Positions 6,531 to 12,453 of a stretch of 12,453 nt of DNA are shown here, piece after piece. This DNA is from Opitutaceae bacterium. GTDB taxonomy: Bacteria > Verrucomicrobiota > Verrucomicrobiia > Opitutales > Opitutaceae. The stretch is taken from contig JANXSC010000219.1 of NCBI GenBank assembly GCA_025352845.1, positions 1-12,453 on the forward strand, written 5' to 3'. Both the position numbers and the translations under genes were made by a program. Each line of letters starts with the position of its first letter. Positions within the stretch are counted from its first letter, which is position 1. The notes beneath the pieces were generated by a model. That model was not told where the DNA came from and made no database searches. It worked only from the letters and a program-made list of their open reading frames with translations.

Positions 6531-6618
6531 ATTTTCGATTTAGGATTCTCGATTTTCGATTGGGCGCCGCTTTGGGGGCTGAGTCGCAATCGAAAATCCA
6601 GAATCGTAAATCGAAAAT
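6531..6618. repeat. 88 nt near-perfect palindrome filling the ybaB-recR gap
   Basis: The left arm 6531-6562 and right arm 6587-6618 are 32 nt reverse complements with two mismatches. They enclose a 24 nt GC-rich loop. The arms are built from repeated GATTTTCGATT units and are strikingly AT-rich against their neighbours. The element starts one base after the ybaB stop and ends three bases before the recR ATG, so the recR leader would fold into a long hairpin and no Shine-Dalgarno sequence exists. It resembles a small non-autonomous palindromic element (MITE- or BIME-like). I see no target-site duplication. Confidence 0.85.
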
Positions 6619-6621
6619 TCC

Positions 6622-7218
6622 ATGACGCCCGCGTTTGAGAAACTGCAGAAGCAACTGAAGCAACTGCCCGGGCTCGGCTACCGCTCCTCGGAGCGGATCG
6701 CGCTGCATCTGCTCGTAGAGAAACCAGCGCAGCTTCCCGCGCTGGTCGCGGCTCTGGAGGATGCGGCGAAGTCGGTGCGGCGCTGTGCGCTTTGCGGCAA
6801 CCTGGCGGAGTCGGAGACGTGTGGCATCTGCGCCGACGAACGCCGCGAGCAGTCCATCGTGTGTGTCGTCGAGCACGTCCCGGATTTGGTGGCGATCGAG
6901 CGGAGCGGGGCGTTTCGCGGAACTTACCATGTGCTGCACGGCAAGCTTTCGCCCATCCAGGGCGTGGGCCCGGATGACCTGAACCTCGCGGCGTTGCGTG
7001 CGCGGATTGAGGCGGGCGAGGTGACCGAGTTGATTTTGGCGCTGCCCAACGACGTCGAGGGCGAGGCGACCTGCCACTATCTGACCGAAACGCTCACGGT
7101 CGGGCGCGAGTTGAAGGCCACCCGCATCGGCTTCGGCCTCCCGAGTGGCGGCGGGGTGCTCTACGCCGACAGTGTGACGCTGAAGAGCGCGCTGGAGGGG
7201 CGGCGGGGCTACCAGTGA
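6622..7218 (+). CDS. recR: Recombination mediator protein RecR
   Basis: RecR acts with RecO (and RecF) to load RecA onto SSB-coated DNA at gaps; it forms a ring-shaped tetramer clamp in the cytoplasm. The 198-residue protein is full length. It has an N-terminal helix-hairpin-helix (LKQLPGLGYRSSERIALHLL, 12-31) and a C4 zinc finger (Cys55, Cys58, Cys67, Cys70). The Toprim domain starts at IVCVVEHVPDLVAIE with Glu84, followed by HGKLSPIQGVGPDDL (106-120). LPNDVEGEAT (141-150) replaces the commoner NPTVEGEAT, and the C-terminal motif is GLPSGGGVLYADSVTL (172-187). The ATG at 6622 sits three bases after a long palindrome, so translation may depend on coupling with ybaB or be damped by the hairpin. 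A second long palindrome begins three bases past its stop codon. Confidence 0.97.
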   Translation: MTPAFEKLQKQLKQLPGLGYRSSERIALHLLVEKPAQLPALVAALEDAAKSVRRCALCGNLAESETCGICADERREQSIVCVVEHVPDLVAIERSGAFRGTYHVLHGKLSPIQGVGPDDLNLAALRARIEAGEVTELILALPNDVEGEATCHYLTETLTVGRELKATRIGFGLPSGGGVLYADSVTLKSALEGRRGYQ

Positions 7219-7220
7219 GA

Positions 7221-7340
7221 GCGCATCTCCGTTTCTTGCCCAACGCGGTGGGTTTCATGGGGGCGCGGCTCGTCCGCGCCCGGTCCTTCAGAGGGCGCGG
7301 ACAAGGCACACCCCCACGAATGCAAGAAACTGAGATGCGC
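7221..7340. repeat. Nested ~120 nt imperfect palindrome after recR
   Basis: The outer arms 7221-7239 and 7322-7340 are 19 nt reverse complements with one mismatch. The inner arms 7259-7281 and 7293-7315 (23 nt, a few mismatches, with a 9 nt uninterrupted core GTCCGCGCC) enclose an 11 nt loop containing CCTTCAG. Between them 19 nt on the left face 6 nt on the right, so the hairpin has a bulge. The left inner arm can also fold alone (GGGCGCGG/CCGCGCCC), and the right inner arm ends CCCCCAC, which is GTGG on the minus strand, a known REP head. It may be a composite of a REP-type pair inside another repeat. It could end the recR transcript. The remainder up to the receptor start (7341-7485) shows nothing I can identify. 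Confidence 0.75.
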
Positions 7341-7485
7341 CCGCGCGTTGGCCCGGCCGAGTATTCGCTTGTCCGCATCGCTCGGCGCGGCTTGGTTACG
7401 GTCGCGCCGCGCTGCCTGGTTATTGCGGTGCTCTGCTCACCAACCACCACCCCGATTGCGCCCAGCCCTGCGGCGCGTTTCTACC

Positions 7486-10400
7486 ATGACCTCAAACGCC
7501 ACAAAAACGAAACTGACTTCATTGTCCTCCCGCTGCGCGCGCCTGACGATTGCGGTCGCCATGCTGCTCGCGGTCGTCGGCCGGGCGCAGACGCCGACGA
7601 CCGGCACGATTGAAGGCCGCGTCTTCGACACCGGCCGCGACGAATATCTCGAGCGAGCGCGCGTGACGATCGAGGGCACCAGTTTGGAAACGTTTTCCGA
7701 TGAGAGCGGCCAATACCGCCTCACCAACGTCCCGGAGGGTTCCGCCCGCGTGAAAGTTTTCTTCACCGGCCTGTTGTCGCAGACCAATTCCGTCGCCGTC
7801 ACCGCCGGGAAGATTTCGCAGCATGACATCACGCTCACGGCCGGCGGGAGCCGGGGCGCCGTTGCCGCCGGCGATGCGGTGAAGCTCGATAAGTTTGTCG
7901 TGGCCACCTCGAAGGAGATGGACGGCGCCGCCATCGCCATCAATACGCAGCGCTTCGCCCGCTCGATGATGAACGTCGTCGCCGCCGACGAGTTCGGCAC
8001 TGTCGTCGACGGCACGCCCGGCGAGGTCATGAAATTTCTCCCTGGCATCTCGATGGACTATAGCGCTGGAGAAGCCCGGACCGTCTCGATCAACGGCGTC
8101 CCCTCCAGCAACGTGCCCATTACTTTCGGCGGCTTCGATCTCGCCAGCGCCAACGGCAACGGCACCGGCCGCGCCGTCAGTTTCGACCAGTTTTCCGTCA
8201 ACAACATTTCCCGCATCGAAGTCCACCACTCGCCGACGCCGGAGACCACCGGCTCCGCGCTCGCGGGCTCCGTCAACATGGTCCCGCGCTCCGCCTTCGA
8301 GCGCTCCCGTCCGTCGTATAACTACAGCGCCTACCTGATGGCGAAGGACGGCGACCGCCACTTTAACAAGACCGCCGGTCCGCTCCACGAGCCCATGCGC
8401 AAAGTCACCCCGGGCTGGAATTTTTCCGCCGTCGTGCCCGTGAACAAACGTTTCGGTTTCAGCCTTACCGCCAACTACGCCGACCAATACAGCTACGAGG
8501 ATGTCGCGACCCTCACGTGGCGCGGCGTCGGCACCGCTACCAACGTCGCCGCCACCGCCAGCACCGGCCTGCCCGACACCACGCCCGACAAACCCTACCT
8601 CAGCGACTTTATCATCCGCGACAGCACGCGCGACAACCGCACGGCCTCCGTCGGCTTCACCGTCGATTTCAAAGCCACGCCGAACGACACCCTCTCCCTG
8701 CACTACGCCAACACCTTCATCGGAGTCCTCCACAACAACCGCACGCTCTCGTTCTTCGTCAACCGCGTCCTCCCCGGCGACTGGGGTCCCACCTACACCA
8801 ACGCCGCCCCCGGCGGATTCGGTGAGGTCCGCGTGCAGGGTGGCGCGCAGGATTGGTATGGCACCACCGACGCGCTTTCCCTAATTTGGCGGCATAACGG
8901 TCCCCTCTGGAAAGGCGAACTCGGCACCGGCTACTCCGGCGCCGGCCTCCACATCCGCGACATCGACAAGGGCTGGTTCGGCGCCAGCCAGGCCCGCCGC
9001 ACCGGCGTCAACGTTTCCTTCTCCGATATTTTTTATCTCCGCCCCAACACCATCAAGGTCACCGACACCACCGGCAACCCGGTCGATCCCTACAACCTCA
9101 ACAACTACGCCCTCGTCAACGCCGACGATCACCCGCGTGAATCCTTCGACACCAAACGCAGCATCGCGGGCAGCCTCCGCCGCGACCTCATGGTGCGCGA
9201 CATTCCGGTCTCCGTAAAAGTCGGCGCCGATGTCCGCAGCGCCGCCCGCGATCTGCGCGGCACCACCACGCCCTACATTTTCTGGGGTGCCGACCGCGCC
9301 ACTACCACCACACCCGTCACCGGCGACGACGCCGCCGGCCTCGTGCTCGACGGTCCGTTCTCCCAGCGCGTCGGTGCCTATGGCTTCCCGAAAATCCAAT
9401 GGATCGACAACAACAAGTTCTACGACCTCTACAAATCCCGCCCCGAATATTTCCAGCCGTTCACCGCCACGGCCAGCGACACCGCCGCCACCCGCACGAC
9501 GGCCGACAACAACCAAAACTCCATCTACCGCTCCCAAGTCGGCCTCTCCAAATTCGCCAAGGAGACCATCTCCTCCGCCTACCTTCGGCTCGACGCCGCG
9601 TTCTTCCAGCGCCGTCTCCAATTCGTCGGCGGCCTCCGCGCGGAGCAGACCAACATCAGCGCCGCCGGCCCGCTCACCGATCCGTCCCGCAACTTCAAGC
9701 GCGATGCCGCCGACAAGGTGGTTTACCAGCTCGACGCCAACGGCAACGTGGCCATCCAGCGCAACGCGCAGGGCAATCCCATCCTCAGCTCCACCGGCGC
9801 CACGATCCCGATCCCGCAGCTCACCGAACCCGCCACCCTCCCCGGCGGCATCGGCAATGCCCTCGCCGTTTCCCGGCTCACCTACCTCGACCGCGGCCAG
9901 CACACCGACAAGGAATACCTCCGCTTTTTCCCGAATCTCAACGTCAGCTACAACCTTCGCGAAAACCTCATCCTGCGCGGCGCTGCCTACCAGTCTGTCG
10001 GCCGCCCCAGCTTTGACCAATACGCCGGCGGCATCACCCTGCCCGATCCGCTGGCGGCGAATTCGGCCATCCCGCGCATCTCGGTCAACAACGCCGGCAT
10101 CAAGGCCTGGAGCGCCAATACCGTGAAAGTGCGCCTCGAATATTACTTCGATAAAATCGGCACCTTCAACGTCGCCGCCTACCGTCGTGATTTCAAAAAT
10201 TTCTTCGGCTCCACCACCTTCCGCGCCACCCCCGAATTCCTCGCGCTCTACAACCTTGATGCCGCCCAATACGACGACTACGACGTCTCCACCAACTACA
10301 ATCTCCCCAGCCGCCTGCGCATGGAGGGCCTCGACTTCGAATACAAACAGTCCCTCACCTTCCTCCCCCCGTGGGCCCGTGGGGTCCAAGTCTTCGCCAA

Positions 10401-10791
10401 CGCCAGCGCCATCCGCGCCACCGGTGCCGCCATTACGGGCATCACCGGGTTTCCGCCGCGCACCTACAGCTGGGGCGGCAGTCTTTCGCGCCAGAAGTTC
10501 AGCACGAAATTCAACTGGAACTACCGCAGCCCCCAGCGCCGCGGCCTCGTCGGGGCCGGCCGCAGCATCGACCCCAACACCTACAGCTGGGGCTCCAAAC
10601 GCCTCTACGTCGACGTGAGCGCCGACTATTATCTCACGCGCCGCTTCACGCTCTTCATGAGCATGAGAAACGTGAACGACCAGACCGAGGACTCGAAAAT
10701 CTACGGCCCGAACACGCCCGACTACGCGAAATTCCGCCAGCGCGTGGACTACGGCTCGGCGTGGACCTTCGGCTTGCGCGGTTCGCTGTGA
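7486..10791 (+). CDS. TonB-dependent outer-membrane receptor with CarboxypepD_reg-like domain
   Basis: These receptors import bound substrates across the outer membrane using energy from TonB-ExbBD. The 1101-residue protein begins with a signal peptide (basic SSRCAR, hydrophobic core about 20-32, likely cleavage after GRA or GRAQ near 34-35). A carboxypeptidase regulatory-like beta-sandwich follows (about 40-118, GTIEGRVFD to HDITL). The linker AVKLDKFVVATSKE (131-144) may hold the TonB box. The plug spans about 150-270, including VSINGVPSSNVP and ISRIEVHHSPTPE...GSVNM, and the rest is a long Tyr/Asn-rich beta-barrel ending WTFGLRGSL. I chose the ATG at 7486 because it places the signal peptide correctly; the frame opens at a TTG 46 codons earlier. 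There is no SusD-like gene or other transport gene alongside, so the substrate (glycan, siderophore or other) is unknown. The stop is followed by a REP-like pair and a possible terminator. Confidence 0.93.
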   Translation: MTSNATKTKLTSLSSRCARLTIAVAMLLAVVGRAQTPTTGTIEGRVFDTGRDEYLERARVTIEGTSLETFSDESGQYRLTNVPEGSARVKVFFTGLLSQTNSVAVTAGKISQHDITLTAGGSRGAVAAGDAVKLDKFVVATSKEMDGAAIAINTQRFARSMMNVVAADEFGTVVDGTPGEVMKFLPGISMDYSAGEARTVSINGVPSSNVPITFGGFDLASANGNGTGRAVSFDQFSVNNISRIEVHHSPTPETTGSALAGSVNMVPRSAFERSRPSYNYSAYLMAKDGDRHFNKTAGPLHEPMRKVTPGWNFSAVVPVNKRFGFSLTANYADQYSYEDVATLTWRGVGTATNVAATASTGLPDTTPDKPYLSDFIIRDSTRDNRTASVGFTVDFKATPNDTLSLHYANTFIGVLHNNRTLSFFVNRVLPGDWGPTYTNAAPGGFGEVRVQGGAQDWYGTTDALSLIWRHNGPLWKGELGTGYSGAGLHIRDIDKGWFGASQARRTGVNVSFSDIFYLRPNTIKVTDTTGNPVDPYNLNNYALVNADDHPRESFDTKRSIAGSLRRDLMVRDIPVSVKVGADVRSAARDLRGTTTPYIFWGADRATTTTPVTGDDAAGLVLDGPFSQRVGAYGFPKIQWIDNNKFYDLYKSRPEYFQPFTATASDTAATRTTADNNQNSIYRSQVGLSKFAKETISSAYLRLDAAFFQRRLQFVGGLRAEQTNISAAGPLTDPSRNFKRDAADKVVYQLDANGNVAIQRNAQGNPILSSTGATIPIPQLTEPATLPGGIGNALAVSRLTYLDRGQHTDKEYLRFFPNLNVSYNLRENLILRGAAYQSVGRPSFDQYAGGITLPDPLAANSAIPRISVNNAGIKAWSANTVKVRLEYYFDKIGTFNVAAYRRDFKNFFGSTTFRATPEFLALYNLDAAQYDDYDVSTNYNLPSRLRMEGLDFEYKQSLTFLPPWARGVQVFANASAIRATGAAITGITGFPPRTYSWGGSLSRQKFSTKFNWNYRSPQRRGLVGAGRSIDPNTYSWGSKRLYVDVSADYYLTRRFTLFMSMRNVNDQTEDSKIYGPNTPDYAKFRQRVDYGSAWTFGLRGSL

Positions 10792-10816
10792 TTCGCGCGG
10801 TCGTTTCTTTCCGAAT

Positions 10817-10886
10817 GTAGGGCGTCTGCCTTTCAGACGCCGCGGCGCGCTCCACCGCTGCGGCGCGTGCCAGACACGCGCCCTAC
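10817..10886. repeat. Second inverted pair of GTAG-type REP-like hairpins
   Basis: The left unit 10817-10841 begins GTAGGGCG and folds as GGCGTCTG/CAGACGCC around a short loop. The right unit 10862-10886, read on the minus strand, begins GTAGGGCG and folds as GGCGCGTG/CACGCGCC. Twenty bases lie between them. The GTAGGGCG head is shared with the pair at 3705-3760, while the inner stems differ but stay complementary, as expected of one repeat family conserved by structure. It lies between the receptor and the WYL regulator, which converge here. Confidence 0.78.
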
Positions 10887-10919
10887 GGCTTCGGCTGCCG
10901 TGCGTGCTCACGCCTTTTT
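10886..10919 (+). terminator. Weak candidate terminator after the receptor gene
   Basis: CGGC/GCCG (10886-10900) and GCGTG/CACGC (10902-10913) precede a run of five T (10915-10919). The second hairpin has a loop of only two bases unless its top pair opens, so it is weak. Together with the REP pair just upstream it could end the receptor transcript. It overlaps the last codon of the regulator on the other strand. Confidence 0.3.
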
Positions 10920-11901
10920 ACCGGTAGCGTTTCGCGAGCAGCGCGACCGTCGCCTTCACGCGCTCGCGCAATTCCTTCGGCTGGATCACCTCGGCGTCGG
11001 CGCCCCACGTCAGCACCCAGCGCTCGATCTCGGGCAGCGCACCGAGGCGAAGCGTGAGCTCGAGGCCGCCGTCGGGCAGGGCGCGCATCTCCTGCGACTC
11101 GTGCCACTCGCGCTCGCGCACGCGGTCCGCCACAACCGCGCTGAATCGGACGACCACCCGGTAGTCGCGTTCGCCACCGAGCACGCCGAGCGCGGTGGCA
11201 AAAAATTTCTCCGGTGAAAAATCGACCGGCCGCGTGAAGGTGGTTTTCTTCACCGTTGGGTTTGAGATGCGGGGCAGGGCAAATGTCCGCAGCGCGCCGC
11301 GCTCGCTGTCGAATGCGACGAGATACCAAAGGTTCTCCCGGTGCGCCAGATGGTAGGGTTGCACGCGCCGCCGCTCGGCTTTTGTTTCGCCGGGTTTGCG
11401 GTAATCGAACTCCGCCTCGTGCTGCCGGAGCACGGCAGCGCTCAGGGCATTGAAGATTTCGAGGTCGGCCTTGCCGAGCCCGGAGTTCTTGAACGACACC
11501 GATTGCAGCTCGTCCGCCGGTGAAAACGTGATGCGATCCTTCAGCCCACCGGTGAGCTTGTCGAACGAGGCTTCGAGCTGCCGGTGAAACGGCGTGCCGC
11601 GATACTGCTCGAGCGCCTTGCGCGCGACGAGCAACGCGAGCAACTCACCCTCGGACACCTGCACGGTGGGAAACGCCGACACCGGTTGCGTGTAGCGGTA
11701 GGCGTTGATTGGCGCATCAAACTCAATCGGGAGATGCAGGCGGTCGCGCATGAAGGCGATGTCGCGCGCGATGGTCTTGCGCGAGACCTCGAGTTTCTCC
11801 GCGAGTTTCGAGCAGTTGGTGAAGGCACCGCGGCGGAGTTCGTCGTGGATGCGGAGCATCCGCTCAAGGGGAGGGCGGGAGAATTGGGCGACGGAAGCCA
11901 T
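10918..11901 (-). CDS. WYL-domain helix-turn-helix transcriptional regulator (YafY-like)
   Basis: The 327-residue protein has an N-terminal winged helix-turn-helix (about 10-60, ERMLRIHDELRRGAFTN then KLAEKLEVSRKTIARDIAFM, with recognition helix near 39-51). A central WYL domain (about 140-212) carries the signature Trp-Tyr-Leu at 192-194 in ENLWYLVAFD and the RTFALPRIS segment. A WCX C-terminal extension (about 245-325) ends in VKATVALLAKRYR. WYL domains sense ligands, probably nucleic acids or nucleotides in studied cases, and such regulators often control adjacent genes. It is divergent from an unrecognised gene, with a perfect GTGGGACA-N5-TGTCCCAC palindrome between them, so autoregulation and control of that gene is the natural inference. 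The ATG at 11901 has no clear Shine-Dalgarno sequence. Confidence 0.92.
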   Translation of the reverse strand: MASVAQFSRPPLERMLRIHDELRRGAFTNCSKLAEKLEVSRKTIARDIAFMRDRLHLPIEFDAPINAYRYTQPVSAFPTVQVSEGELLALLVARKALEQYRGTPFHRQLEASFDKLTGGLKDRITFSPADELQSVSFKNSGLGKADLEIFNALSAAVLRQHEAEFDYRKPGETKAERRRVQPYHLAHRENLWYLVAFDSERGALRTFALPRISNPTVKKTTFTRPVDFSPEKFFATALGVLGGERDYRVVVRFSAVVADRVREREWHESQEMRALPDGGLELTLRLGALPEIERWVLTWGADAEVIQPKELRERVKATVALLAKRYR

Positions 11902-11927
11902 GATGGAAGAGAGAGGATATTTTTAGT

Positions 11928-11948
11928 GTGGGACAAGCAATGTCCCAC
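11928..11948. promoter_or_regulatory. Perfect inverted repeat, likely operator of the WYL regulator
   Basis: GTGGGACA-AGCAA-TGTCCCAC is an 8+5+8 perfect palindrome, centred 10.5 bp half-site spacing apart (13 bp between arm midpoints). It sits in the 68 bp between the divergent starts of the regulator (11901) and the unknown gene (11970). An AT-rich stretch, ATATTTTTAG, just left of it (11918-11926) could hold a -10 element for either strand. That the WYL protein binds here is inference from position and symmetry. Confidence 0.6.
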
Positions 11949-11958
11949 CCCTGGGCGT

Positions 11959-11965
11959 AAGGTGG
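11959..11965 (+). promoter_or_regulatory. Shine-Dalgarno site for the right-edge gene
   Basis: AAGGTGG ends four bases before the ATG at 11970 and supports that start. Its GGTGGG can also pair with CCCACC at 11944-11949, so it could be masked in a small hairpin. Confidence 0.6.
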
Positions 11966-11969
11966 GCGC

Positions 11970-12453
11970 ATGAACTCGCTCCTCACCTGCTCCATCCGCC
12001 ACGCGTCCCGCTCCTCCCGCTCCCGGCGCGTCGCCCAACCCAGCACCTCGTCCCGCGCCAGCCTTGGCTGGATCCACGACGGCGCTCGCCATTGCGTCAC
12101 GCTCTGGCCCGAAATTCGCTTTGAACGAGAGGTCGCGCCCGATGAATGGGTCGGGGGCGAGATGGGCGAGGATGCGCTCGCCTCGGCGGCGGTGGCCGTG
12201 ACGTCGGCGCAGTGGCGGAACGTGCTGGAGTTCGCGCCCGCTGGCGTGCGCGAGCTACTGGCGCGCTTCGATGGCGGCCGGATGGCCGCACTTCACCTCG
12301 TGAGTCGTTGCCCCGCGTTGCTGCCGGAATTGCTGGAGCTGCCCGCATTGACACCGTTTCTCGCACTGCACCAAAGCCTGCGCGGCGGTGGTGGACCCGC
12401 GTGGTCGGAGATCGCTGCGGTGTTGGAGCGCGACGGCATCTTCGGCCTGCTGC
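11970..12453 (+). CDS. Unrecognised protein, 5' part only (runs off window)
   Basis: The frame is open from ATG 11970 to the window end, giving 161 residues with no stop. A Shine-Dalgarno sequence, AAGGTGG, supports the start. The first 30 residues are Ser/Arg-rich (RHASRSSRSRR). A globular-looking region then begins at SLGWIHDGARHCVTLWPEIRF and continues with DEWVGGEMGEDALASAAVAV, SAQWRNVLEFAPAGVRELLARF and Leu-rich helices (ALLPELLELPALTPFLALHQ). I see no signal peptide or membrane helix, and I do not recognise the family. The composition is coding-like and much more protein-like than the opposite-strand frames. Its divergent partner is a WYL regulator with a palindrome between them, so it is probably the regulator's target. 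A match to PcfJ-like proteins is a possibility I cannot test here. Confidence 0.7.
   Translation, partial: MNSLLTCSIRHASRSSRSRRVAQPSTSSRASLGWIHDGARHCVTLWPEIRFEREVAPDEWVGGEMGEDALASAAVAVTSAQWRNVLEFAPAGVRELLARFDGGRMAALHLVSRCPALLPELLELPALTPFLALHQSLRGGGGPAWSEIAAVLERDGIFGLL

Noticed and set aside
6196..7077. Minus-strand frame crossing the ybaB-recR palindrome
   Set aside because: It reads through two genes and the repeat in antisense; the RIKNRK-like patches come from the GATTTTCGATT repeats.
8881..10911. 676-codon minus-strand frame opposite the TonB receptor
   Set aside because: Gly/Val/Glu/Ala-rich shadow produced by high GC at third positions of the receptor gene.
11541..12366. Minus-strand frames across the regulator start and right-edge gene
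   Set aside because: Arg/Pro/Ser-rich composition without motifs; the plus-strand frame has a Shine-Dalgarno sequence and a protein-like sequence.
1..12453. CRISPR array, tRNA, rRNA, integrase or transposase genes
   Set aside because: I looked for regularly spaced repeats, tRNA-like cloverleaf ends and recombinase motifs and saw none. The palindromes present are not evenly spaced arrays.

Overview
The window is a GC-rich bacterial chromosomal segment of mostly housekeeping genes. It contains one large outer-membrane receptor, so the cell is Gram-negative. The receptor has a carboxypeptidase-like N-terminal domain followed by a 'KLDKFVV' linker and plug. This architecture, the mostly leaderless-looking start sites without Shine-Dalgarno sequences and the GTAG-type palindromes all suggest Verrucomicrobiota, probably Opitutaceae. 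That placement is an inference from style, not from a marker gene comparison.

Layout from left to right: (1) clpX on +, followed with an 11 bp offset by a small two-helix membrane protein of different base composition. (2) An M42-family aminopeptidase on -, divergent from hisA on + across 49 bp. (3) hisA converges on a class I pyridine-nucleotide disulfide oxidoreductase on -. The two genes meet inside an inverted pair of REP-like hairpins whose GTAG ends supply both stop codons. (4) Just upstream of the oxidoreductase, overlapping it as ATGA, is a 34-codon reading frame that begins like a DJ-1/PfpI protein and then stops; it looks like a deletion remnant. (5) Divergent from it lies a + strand run: an SDR-family epimerase-like gene, ybaB, recR. 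The whole ybaB-recR gap is a near-perfect 88 nt palindrome, and another palindrome of about 120 nt follows recR. (6) A 1101-residue TonB-dependent receptor on +, followed by a second REP-like hairpin pair. (7) A WYL-domain transcriptional regulator on -, divergent from an unrecognised gene on + that runs off the window. A perfect 8+5+8 palindrome lies between these two and is the likely operator.

Functionally the window combines protein quality control (ClpX, M42 peptidase), histidine synthesis (HisA), recombination repair (YbaB/RecR), redox metabolism and outer-membrane uptake. No single multi-gene novel system can be defended. The most unusual content is the set of palindromic elements that fill intergenic gaps and touch stop or start codons, the DJ-1 remnant, and the WYL regulator/palindrome/unknown gene unit at the right edge.
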